Positions 17,453 to 25,436 of a stretch of DNA of 58,972 bases are shown here, in pieces. Each line of letters opens with the position of its first letter. Positions within the stretch are counted from its first letter, which is position 1. The notes beneath the pieces were generated by a model that worked only from the letters and a program-made list of their open reading frames with translations, was not told the origin of the DNA and ran no database searches. The position numbers and the translations under genes were made by a program. This DNA comes from an uncultured Pseudomonadota bacterium (GTDB taxonomy: Bacteria > Myxococcota_A > UBA796 > SXON01), in assembly GCA_903900265.1 (NCBI GenBank), contig CAIUMM010000187.1:1-58972 (forward strand), read 5' to 3'.

Positions 17453-20400
17453 TGCCGCTGTTGATCGAACTGGTACTGTTGGCGTTGATCGGGGTGATCG
17501 GCGCAGCCGGAGTGCAATTCGCGATCACCGGCGTGCTGGAGGCCGCCGCCCTGCGCGGGCTCACCGGCAAGGGTCTGGACGCCGGCGGGGTGCTCGCCGC
17601 TGGCCACACCGCCATGATCGAGTGGGGCGCCGCCGTGCTGGTGCTGATCGTCGCGCGCGCGATCGCGAGCCGCCGACGCGGCGACCACATCCCCACGCTG
17701 CTGCTCTTGCCCGCGATGACCACCGCGATGGGGCTCGGCCTGTGCGTGCAGCTCGGATACGGCAATCCCTTCCTGACGAGCTGGCCGGGGCCCGCGTTCG
17801 CGAGCGGCGTGCTGATCGCCTCGCTGGTGGGAGCAGCGATCCTGCTCTCGCCCTTCGATCCCGGCGAGTGGCTCCCGCGCCTGCGTTGGCCGCTGGCCGG
17901 TTTGGTGCTCGCGACCTTTGGCGTTTTGGCGATGTTCGGCGACGCACCGGGGGGCTCCGACCAGAAGGTCAACCTCGAGATCGGCCCGTTAAGCCTCCAG
18001 CCCATCGAGCTTGCCAAGTTAGGGGCGGTGCTGTTCATCGCCGTCGAGCTGGGGAGACGCGCCTCGAAGCTCCGATACCAGCGTGACCGCGTGAGCGTGC
18101 TCCGGTTTCCCCGCCCGCGGCTGCTGCTGCCGGCGATCGTCGCGCTTTTGGGCACCGTCATCGGATTGCTCGCCGTCAAAGACCTCGGCCCCACGCTGAT
18201 CCTCGGCGGGGTGTTCCTCGCCATGTTCTTCATCGTCACCCGCAGCCCCGGCTGGGTCGCGCTCGCGGTTGGGATGGGCGCGAGCTTGCTCGTCGCGCTA
18301 TGGCTCGACCCGACGCTGACGGGCTCCTCGACGGTAGAGCTGCGGATCCGCATGTGGGCGGATCCGTGGCTGAACGGCCTGAGCCACGGCGATCAGATCG
18401 CGATGGCCCGCTGGGCGCTCGCCGCCGGCGGGTTCTCCGGCGTCGGGCTCGGCGATGCGTTCCCGGGCGCGCTCGCCGCTGGTCACACCGATCTCGTATA
18501 CGCGCACCTCGTCGAGGAGCTCGGACAAGCCGGCGGGACCGTGTACCTGTGCATCCTCGGCGCGTTGGTCCTCGCGACGTTCAACGTCGGGATGCGCAGC
18601 CGCACCCCGCAGCGCGCGATGATCGCCGCGGGTGTCGGGTGCTTGCTGACTTTTCAGACCGCGACCATCCTCGCCGGCACGTTGGGCATCATCCCGCTCA
18701 CCGGCGTGGTCGTGCCGTTCCTGTCGCACGGAAAGACCGGCATGGTCGCGTTCGTCGCCGGCGTCGCGCTGGTGGCGCGGCTCGCACAAGACGGCGCGCT
18801 GCGCGCGCGCACCGACGAGATGCGCGAGCTCGCGCTTGGCATTCGCGAGGCCGGTTACGGCGTCGCGGCGCTGATCGTCATCGCCGTCGCGATGACCTTC
18901 GTCGAAGCCGTAGTCTGGCGGGACGAGACCACCCTGCGCCCCGCGGTGACCACGCTCGGGGAGGGACAACCGCGGCTCGCGTTTGACCGCCGGATCGGCT
19001 TCGTCACCGACAACATCCGCCGCGGCAGCATCCTGGACCGCAACGGCCAGCCCCTCGCCCACTCGCCCGAGCTCGGCAGCCGCGTAAACCCGCTGGGCGT
19101 CGCGCTCGGCACGCTGTTGGGCCCCGCCGACGACAGCATCCTTCGCGCCCCTTGGAGCCTCGAGCGGCTGGAGGACGAGAAGCTCCGCGGCTATCCAAAC
19201 GCGAAAGACGGCCCGGCGATCTGGTTAGGCCACCTCCCCGGCCAGCCGGATCGCGTGCTGCTCGCGGTTCCCAGCGCAGCCCATGTGGCCCCCGACGAGC
19301 AAGCGCGCGCCGTGGCCGAGCTGACACGCCGCGGCGGCCTAGCCGGGCTCGCCGGCGTAACGCCCGAGGTGCGGCGGATCGCGCTGGCGACGCCCGATCT
19401 CTCCGCGCTGCTGCCCATCGTGCGGCTGCCGCTCCGACAGCGCGGCGCGGCGATACAGGCGCTGTCCGACGACGTCGCGGCGCGCTCGCTGCAGATCACC
19501 CTCGACGCACGCCTGCAAAGCGCGGTCGCGGCGGCGGTGCGCAAGACCGCCGAGAAGAGCAAGGTCGGCGTAGCCGCGGCCGTGGTGATCGACCCCGCGA
19601 CCGGGCAGATCCTCGCCCGCGCGCAATGGCCGGACTACGACCCGTCCACGCCGCGCACGGGCGCCAAGACCGACTGGCAAGACCTCCGCGCCAAGGGAGA
19701 CCCGAAGTTCATGGGCATCTACGGCCCGTGGGCCGACAAGACCGGCAGCGGCAACTACGGCTACCTGCAAGCGGGATCGGTGTTCAAGACCGTCACCGCC
19801 GTCGCAGCGATCCGCTCCGGCATGGTCAGCAGCGAGAGCGGACTTTTGGGCGGCTGCCCGACCTCAGCCAACCCCAAATACACGTGCGACGCCAACTTCG
19901 AGCTCCCCGGGTGGACACGCCCGATCCACAACCACGGCGATGGCGGCGGCTCGGGCTCGGTGGACTTGGTCAACGCGCTAGTCCAGTCGTCCAACGTCTA
20001 CTTTGGACAGCTCGGACTCGCGCTCGGCCCGCAGCCGTACCGCGATCTGCTCGCAGCCGGCGTCGGCTTTGGCCTGCCAAGCCTGCCGAAAGAGCAAGAC
20101 GGCCCCTACACCGGGATGGGCTCCGCCCAAAGCCGTCGCCTCGCGCTCACCGGCTTCGGGCAAGGCGCGGCCGCGTGGACCGTGCTCCAAGCTGCCGAGT
20201 TCACCGCCGCGCTCGCAAACGGCGGCAGCTACCGAAGCTGCGAGCTGCGCAGCGACCGGCCCTGTGAAACCGTCGCGCTGGTCGACCATCCCGAGGCCCT
20301 CGCTCCGGTGCTGGCCGGCATGAAGGGCGTGATGGATCGCGGCACCGGTGCGCGGCTGAAGGAGCCGGCCGGCGTTCGGATCTATGCCAAGACCGGCACC

Positions 20401-20643
20401 GCCGACGCTCCGGGCAACCGCGACGAAGCGCCCTACGGCGTGAAGCCGAAGTCCGAGGGGCTACCGCACTCCTGGTTCATCGCGATCGCCGAGCCAGAGG
20501 ACGCCGAACAATGCGGGGCCACCACCGCGGGTCGGTACGCGATCGCGACGGTCGCGCCGCACTCCGGATTTGGCGCCAACGTCGCCGGACCGCTGGCGAT
20601 GGAGATCGCGCAGGCCTTGCAGACCTTGGACTACCTGCCGTGA
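17452..20643 (+). CDS. SEDS (RodA/FtsW)-class B PBP fusion: bifunctional peptidoglycan synthase
   Basis: 1063 aa in one frame. Residues 1-490 are a SEDS glycosyltransferase: about ten membrane helices, IGPLSLQPIELAKLG, and LAAGHTDLVYAHLVEELG with the catalytic-position Asp347. After a further helix (about 470-495), residues 500-1063 are a class B penicillin-binding protein with RRGSILDRNG, SVFK (Ser776, Lys779), SSN (846-848) and KTG (980-982). One chain should polymerise lipid II and crosslink the glycan at the membrane. The upstream phosphatase and downstream kinase overlap its ends by 1 and 4 bases. Usually rodA and pbpA are separate adjacent genes. No stop, frameshift or ribosome site is visible at the junction, so this is a real fusion and not a sequencing join as far as I can see. 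Confidence 0.92.
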   Translation: MPLLIELVLLALIGVIGAAGVQFAITGVLEAAALRGLTGKGLDAGGVLAAGHTAMIEWGAAVLVLIVARAIASRRRGDHIPTLLLLPAMTTAMGLGLCVQLGYGNPFLTSWPGPAFASGVLIASLVGAAILLSPFDPGEWLPRLRWPLAGLVLATFGVLAMFGDAPGGSDQKVNLEIGPLSLQPIELAKLGAVLFIAVELGRRASKLRYQRDRVSVLRFPRPRLLLPAIVALLGTVIGLLAVKDLGPTLILGGVFLAMFFIVTRSPGWVALAVGMGASLLVALWLDPTLTGSSTVELRIRMWADPWLNGLSHGDQIAMARWALAAGGFSGVGLGDAFPGALAAGHTDLVYAHLVEELGQAGGTVYLCILGALVLATFNVGMRSRTPQRAMIAAGVGCLLTFQTATILAGTLGIIPLTGVVVPFLSHGKTGMVAFVAGVALVARLAQDGALRARTDEMRELALGIREAGYGVAALIVIAVAMTFVEAVVWRDETTLRPAVTTLGEGQPRLAFDRRIGFVTDNIRRGSILDRNGQPLAHSPELGSRVNPLGVALGTLLGPADDSILRAPWSLERLEDEKLRGYPNAKDGPAIWLGHLPGQPDRVLLAVPSAAHVAPDEQARAVAELTRRGGLAGLAGVTPEVRRIALATPDLSALLPIVRLPLRQRGAAIQALSDDVAARSLQITLDARLQSAVAAAVRKTAEKSKVGVAAAVVIDPATGQILARAQWPDYDPSTPRTGAKTDWQDLRAKGDPKFMGIYGPWADKTGSGNYGYLQAGSVFKTVTAVAAIRSGMVSSESGLLGGCPTSANPKYTCDANFELPGWTRPIHNHGDGGGSGSVDLVNALVQSSNVYFGQLGLALGPQPYRDLLAAGVGFGLPSLPKEQDGPYTGMGSAQSRRLALTGFGQGAAAWTVLQAAEFTAALANGGSYRSCELRSDRPCETVALVDHPEALAPVLAGMKGVMDRGTGARLKEPAGVRIYAKTGTADAPGNRDEAPYGVKPKSEGLPHSWFIAIAEPEDAEQCGATTAGRYAIATVAPHSGFGANVAGPLAMEIAQALQTLDYLP

Positions 20644-22628
20644 TCGTCATCCCCAACCACACGCCGGTCACGCGCCTCGCGCTCCGCCCCAAGCAGCGCG
20701 AAGTGTGGCAGACGCTGTTTGGAGGGCGATCGTGCGTCACGCGGATCCTCATCGGGGACCCGCAGCCCAAGCAATTCGCTGGGCTGATCAAGAGCGTGGT
20801 CAGCGGCGGCAGGGGCTCTTCGGTCGCGCTGTCGGAGAACGTGCAGCTCACCATCGAAGGCTACCGCGTCGCGACACGCCTGACGACGACGCTCACGTCC
20901 GCGCCGCGCTGGCCGCGCGTCCTCGACGTCGGGCTCACCGAAAATGGCTACGTCTATGTGACCACCGAGTGGATGGAAGGTCAAACCTTGCAGCGGGCAC
21001 GGCCGACGGACCACCAAACCCGCGTGCTGATCGCGCAGAGCGTCGCGAACATCCTCGCGACGCTGCACTACTCGAACATCGCCTATGGAGACTTGAAGGC
21101 AGACAACCTGATCATCGGCCCAGCTGGTCAGGTCTCGCTCATCGATTTGGACACCATGCGCGAGGTCCCCGGCCCGCTGCTCGCCGTCCCCCTCCGCGAC
21201 CTCACCCCGTCCTGGGCTGCGCCCGAGCAACGCCACGATTCCCAGACCTACCTCGCGAGCGATCTGTGGGCGTTCGGCATCCTGATCCGCGAGCTGTTCG
21301 CCGAGGAGGTACCCGAACCCTGGCAGCCGCTGGTGGATGCCTGTCGTCATCCTCAGCCGCTCGAACGCCCCAAAACTGCCTCGCTGCTCGCCCGGATGCA
21401 CGATTCGGCGGCTCCGCTGCTGAACTGGCACGACGAGCCCATTCGTGCGCACAGCGCCGAGGCATCCGGGGGGACCGGCAACGCCGACAAAACCGAGCGT
21501 GTAGAGGAGCAAGGCGCGGGCGAGACGGAGCGTGTCCCGGAGACGACCGGCGCGACGACGCCCAAAGCGCCCCCCGCGTTTCCCCAAGCGGGACCGGCCC
21601 GCGACACGTCCCTGCGCGGCTGCTTGATCATGGCGGTGGCCGTCGCGGTGCTCGGCATCGGCGGCTGCGCTGGGCTCGTCGGTTGGTGGGACATGCGGCA
21701 AGTCGGGCTGGCGAATGACGGCGCGGACGAGGCGTTCGCTGCGTTGAAGTCGTATAAGACCCGCCCAGAGGTCAACCGCGACACCTCGCAACGATCGGTG
21801 ATTCGCGCACAGGCCGACGCCGCGTGGGAGACGCGCGCGACGCCGCACTCCACCGCGGTGCGCGCCCTCGCGCTGGTCTGGGAGCAGGGCTGGCAAGACG
21901 CCAATCGCAAGTGGGACGCGGATCGCTATGAAACCGCGATCGCCGCCCTCAACGGCGCGGGGGAGCGGGAACCTGCGGCCTGGATCGCACGCGCTACGGT
22001 CGAAGGTGGTGCGTGCCGACTGAACCGCGCGGATGCGATGTCCGCGGGCCATTGCGACCGCGCGATTGAGGCCATCGCCAAGCTCGACACCGTGCTCCCC
22101 GCCACCGACGATTGGTCGTGGCTGCGCGTGGAGTCCGCGTGGACCGAGGTGCTCGTGTTGGGCGAGCTCGCCGAACAGGCGGTGAGCGCCCGAACCGCCG
22201 AAGCGCCGCAGCGGCTCGAAGCGGTGCTGAACGCCTGTGACGCCGCGGCGCCCTACCTCGAATATGGGCCGGTGAACGCCGCAGAGCTGGAGCAGGACTG
22301 CTTGAACTACGCGGGTCTCGCTCAGGACTGGGCTCGATACTACGCGCTCTCGGACTCCCTTTTTGCCCGCAGTGGGGTCAACAAAACCACGGTGATGCAC
22401 GCCTATCGCGCGGCCGGCGATGATTGCGCAGACACCACAGCCGTGCAAAAGCGCGGCGACTGGGTGATCAAAGGGCCCGCGTGGTGCATCGCCGTTGGAC
22501 ACGCCGCGCGCGGCTGCGTCAGCCTCGCCCGGGACGTCATCCTCCGCAACCAGTTCTTGTACCCTGACCTCCCTTGGGCCACGCTTCAGGCCTCGCTGAA
22601 CGCGCGCGAGGATCGATGCAAGAGGTGA
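20640..22628 (+). CDS. Atypical Ser/Thr kinase-like membrane protein (Pkn-position gene)
   Basis: 662 aa from the GTG at 20640, coupled to the upstream stop (GTGA); the open frame back to 20511 lies inside the PBP and is rejected. Kinase-like domain about 1-275. The N-lobe lacks a clear Gly loop. The catalytic loop is YGDLKADNL (Gly for Arg of HRD, but Asp, Lys and Asn kept), the metal motif is IDLDTM instead of DFG, and WAAPEQ supplies APE. One membrane helix (MAVAVAVLGIGGCAGLVGW, about 330-350) is followed by a roughly 310-residue external domain with several Cys and Trp. Activity is plausible, though the non-canonical loop makes substrate and regulation uncertain. No PASTA domains. Confidence 0.8.
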   Translation: MIVIPNHTPVTRLALRPKQREVWQTLFGGRSCVTRILIGDPQPKQFAGLIKSVVSGGRGSSVALSENVQLTIEGYRVATRLTTTLTSAPRWPRVLDVGLTENGYVYVTTEWMEGQTLQRARPTDHQTRVLIAQSVANILATLHYSNIAYGDLKADNLIIGPAGQVSLIDLDTMREVPGPLLAVPLRDLTPSWAAPEQRHDSQTYLASDLWAFGILIRELFAEEVPEPWQPLVDACRHPQPLERPKTASLLARMHDSAAPLLNWHDEPIRAHSAEASGGTGNADKTERVEEQGAGETERVPETTGATTPKAPPAFPQAGPARDTSLRGCLIMAVAVAVLGIGGCAGLVGWWDMRQVGLANDGADEAFAALKSYKTRPEVNRDTSQRSVIRAQADAAWETRATPHSTAVRALALVWEQGWQDANRKWDADRYETAIAALNGAGEREPAAWIARATVEGGACRLNRADAMSAGHCDRAIEAIAKLDTVLPATDDWSWLRVESAWTEVLVLGELAEQAVSARTAEAPQRLEAVLNACDAAAPYLEYGPVNAAELEQDCLNYAGLAQDWARYYALSDSLFARSGVNKTTVMHAYRAAGDDCADTTAVQKRGDWVIKGPAWCIAVGHAARGCVSLARDVILRNQFLYPDLPWATLQASLNAREDRCKR

Positions 22629-22659
22629 CACCGGCCCGATCCGTGCGGCGGAGTAGCCC

Positions 22660-24687
22660 ATGCGGCCGGTGATCTACGCGACGATCGGCGTACTCCTGCT
22701 GATCCTCGCCGCCGTCGGGATGCGGCAAGCGACCAGCTACCGCGTGGACGCCGAGGCCCGCGAGCGCGCGCGCGCTCAGGACCAGCTGGATCAGCTGATC
22801 ACCGCCTGGGAGAGCGCGGTGGACGAGCACGTGCGCTTCTGGCTGCAAGGGTTGGGCTCGGGCGACACGCAGACTGGGGATCTCGAGCGCCATTGGCGCA
22901 CGCAGTTTCCTTGGGTAGACGCGGTTTACCTTTGGGAGCCCGGGGACGTCATCTGGCCGGCCGAGCCTTTCCCGGAGAACATGGCGGCGATCCAGTCCAA
23001 CCCGTGCATCGCCCGAGCGATGGCCGCCACCGGGGCCGAAGACATCATGCAGACCGCGGAGCGCTACGCGGCGTGCCGCAGCGGCGGCGGGCGGCCGATG
23101 GCGCTCTACAGCACCTCGCAGACCGCAGAGCTCTTGTTGGAGGCCGATCACCCCGACCTCGCCGACAAGACCATCCGTGACCTCGGCACACTGCCCGCGA
23201 TGGCCATCGGCGAGTCGTGGAACTACGGGGTCAACGCGCGGCGACTGGTGGAGCTGCGCCTGCAGCACGCGCGCGCCCAGCACGCCCTCGGGCGCGAGGA
23301 CATCGCAGATCACTGGCTCTGCGGCATGAAGCAAGAGCTGCTGACCCTGAACGCGCCGACGCTGCAGAGCGTACTCGACCTGTACACCCAGAACATCCGA
23401 CCCCAGCTGCTGCTCGCCAGCGCCCAAAATAGCACCGAGCCCTGCATCGCCGCGCTGGGCATCAACCCCGCGCAAGCGGTGGGCGCGCTGGCCGGCACCG
23501 GGCTGGCGACCGATGACACCCTCGAGGCGCGCGGCCTGCGCCGTATCGCGGCTTGGAACATGGTTCGCGATCAAGACTGGATGAACGCGGACATTCCTAC
23601 GCTGACCGAAGGTCCGAAGCTGGTGATCGACCCCACCACCGACCCGCCGGCGATCTTGTACGCGGCGCGCCTTGAGGTCGGCAGCCTGCTTGGCGGCATC
23701 CAGATCGATCAAGACGAGCTCATCCGCACGCTTTTCCGAAACGCCGGGCGGCTGGGTCCCTATCTGTCGATCCGGGACGCCGAAGGCACCGTGCTCGCAG
23801 GCACGGACGAGCCGATCTTCGTGTATCGAAGCTTCGGCCACATTCTTCCTTTCTTACAGGTCGGAATCGCAGAAGGTGCGATCCCAACCATCGCGACCGA
23901 CGGCGCGCTCTACGTGCAATGGGCGGTGATCGGCATCGGCATGCTGGTGGGCGTGTTCGCGCTGGTCACGCTCGTACGCACCGACCGCGAGCAGCTCGAC
24001 ATCCTGGCCCGCCAGCGTGAGTTCATGACCCGCGTGACCCACGAGCTCAAAACCCCGCTCGCCGGCATCCGGGTGATCGCCGAAAACCTCGAGATGGGCG
24101 CGTACCGCGACACCGAGCAGGTCGAAAAGTACGCCCGCACCATCATCGCTGAGGCCGAACGACTCGGGCTGCGCGTCGACGAGGTGTTGAAAGCCGCCAA
24201 CGGTCCGGCGCGCGAGGACGCACGCGCGCTCGACCTCGCCCGCGTGCTCGAGGAGCTCGTCTCCACCTGGCGGGAGCGGTACAGCGCGAGCGGCGAAGGC
24301 GCGAGCATCGAGCTCGAAGCCCCACAGAGCCTGCCCATGCACGGGCGCGTCGGTACCCTGCGCGACGCGGTCACCAACCTGCTCGACAACGCGCTGAAGT
24401 ACCGTCGGACCGACCGACCGCTAAACGTACGCGTGAAAGCGAGGGTACAGGGTCGTTTTGTGGTGGTCGAGGTCGAGGACAATGGCCTCGGCGTCCCGGC
24501 GAACATGCGAAAAGCGATCTTTGAAAAGTTCCGGCGGGTGGAGGGGCCCGGTCGCGGATTGTCTGGAGGTCACGGCCTTGGGCTATCTTTTGTCGCAGAA
24601 GCGGCCAGCGCGCACGGGGGAACGATAGAGTGCAAAGAGAATCGCAGCGGCGGATCCACCTTCGTGATGCGCGTCAAAAGAACCTGA
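22660..24687 (+). CDS. Sensor histidine kinase
   Basis: 675 aa. Two membrane helices (about 5-21 and 420-440) enclose a roughly 400-residue extracytoplasmic sensor region with no family I recognise; it contains several Cys (PCIARAM, YAACRS, WLCGMKQ, EPCIAAL). No HAMP is evident. The cytoplasmic part has THELKTPLAG with His461, then NLLDNALKY (N box), VEDNGLGVP and GGHGLGLSFV (G boxes). Start ATG is 31 bases after the kinase gene. It is followed by its likely partner regulator 41 bases downstream. Placement after the wall-synthesis genes suggests it senses envelope state (inference). Confidence 0.88.
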   Translation: MRPVIYATIGVLLLILAAVGMRQATSYRVDAEARERARAQDQLDQLITAWESAVDEHVRFWLQGLGSGDTQTGDLERHWRTQFPWVDAVYLWEPGDVIWPAEPFPENMAAIQSNPCIARAMAATGAEDIMQTAERYAACRSGGGRPMALYSTSQTAELLLEADHPDLADKTIRDLGTLPAMAIGESWNYGVNARRLVELRLQHARAQHALGREDIADHWLCGMKQELLTLNAPTLQSVLDLYTQNIRPQLLLASAQNSTEPCIAALGINPAQAVGALAGTGLATDDTLEARGLRRIAAWNMVRDQDWMNADIPTLTEGPKLVIDPTTDPPAILYAARLEVGSLLGGIQIDQDELIRTLFRNAGRLGPYLSIRDAEGTVLAGTDEPIFVYRSFGHILPFLQVGIAEGAIPTIATDGALYVQWAVIGIGMLVGVFALVTLVRTDREQLDILARQREFMTRVTHELKTPLAGIRVIAENLEMGAYRDTEQVEKYARTIIAEAERLGLRVDEVLKAANGPAREDARALDLARVLEELVSTWRERYSASGEGASIELEAPQSLPMHGRVGTLRDAVTNLLDNALKYRRTDRPLNVRVKARVQGRFVVVEVEDNGLGVPANMRKAIFEKFRRVEGPGRGLSGGHGLGLSFVAEAASAHGGTIECKENRSGGSTFVMRVKRT

Positions 24688-24698
24688 AAACCTAAGCA

Positions 24699-24715
24699 TT
24701 CCGGAACTTTCCGGA
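24699..24715 (+). promoter_or_regulatory. Tandem TTCCGGA repeat before the response-regulator gene
   Basis: TTCCGGA occurs at 24699-24705 and again at 24709-24715, one helical turn apart. The same bases also form the inverted pair TCCGGAA/TTCCGGA (24700-24706 and 24709-24715). Spaced 7-mers at 10-base phasing are what OmpR-type dimers often bind, and the next gene encodes one. The second copy merges into the Shine-Dalgarno (GGAGGGAG), so a bound regulator or a hairpin could affect translation. Tentative. Confidence 0.3.
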
Positions 24716-24728
24716 GGGAGAGAGCACC

Positions 24729-25436
24729 ATGGAATTCAACGGCGCCAGTGTCCTGTTGGTTGAAGACGACCCCACCATCGCGATGGGCGTGGTCGGCGGT
24801 CTGGAGCACGAACACTTTGCGGTCACCCACGTGTCGAGCGGCGAGGCGGCGCTGGCGTCGATCGAAGACGACCCTCCCGACTGCCTCGTGCTGGACGTGA
24901 TGTTGCCGGGCATGGACGGCCTCGACGTGCTGCGCCGCGTCAAGAAAGAACACCCCGAGCTCCCCATCTTGTTGGTGACCGCAAAAGCGGCCGAGCTCGA
25001 TCGCGTGCTGGGGCTCGAGCTGGGCGCCGACGACTACGTCACCAAGCCGTTCTCGCTGCGGGAGCTGATCGCGCGCATCAAGGCTCGTCTGCGCACGCGC
25101 CCGGCCGCGCCGCGCGCCCCGGAGCGCTACCGCTTCGGCCAGAACGAGGTCGACCTGCGCCGTCGCATCCTGTTTCACAGCGCCGGCGGCGGAGCTCAGG
25201 TCGAAGAGCGCATGACCACCCACGAAGCGGGCGTGCTCTCGTACCTGATCGCGCACAAGGGCAAGGATGTAAGCCGTGAAGAGCTGCTCCAACACGTGTG
25301 GGGATACTCGCCCACCATGGCGACCCGCACCGTGGACAACCAGATCCTGAAGCTACGCAAGAAGGTGGAGGAGCAACCGGCTGACCCTCGCCACATCCTC
25401 ACCGTGCACGGGACTGGCTACCGCTTCGAAGAGTAG
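24729..25436 (+). CDS. OmpR/PhoB-family response regulator
   Basis: 235 aa. Receiver domain (1-120) with VEDD, phosphoacceptor Asp56 in LVLDVMLPGMDG, the switch Thr in LLVTAKA and LGADDYVTKPF. C-terminal winged helix (about 135-235) with REELLQHVWGYSP, TRTVDNQILKLRKKVEE and HGTGYRFEE. A DNA-binding transcription factor partnered by the preceding kinase. A clear ribosome site (GGAGGGAG) lies 7 bases before the ATG. Its last 38 bases overlap the convergent secreted-protein gene. Confidence 0.95.
   Translation: MEFNGASVLLVEDDPTIAMGVVGGLEHEHFAVTHVSSGEAALASIEDDPPDCLVLDVMLPGMDGLDVLRRVKKEHPELPILLVTAKAAELDRVLGLELGADDYVTKPFSLRELIARIKARLRTRPAAPRAPERYRFGQNEVDLRRRILFHSAGGGAQVEERMTTHEAGVLSYLIAHKGKDVSREELLQHVWGYSPTMATRTVDNQILKLRKKVEEQPADPRHILTVHGTGYRFEE

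Noticed and set aside
20631..22661. 676-aa open frame on the minus strand opposite the second kinase
   Set aside because: GC-rich antisense frame. The plus strand carries kinase motifs, a membrane helix and coupled start; the minus frame has none and is Arg/Pro/Gly text.
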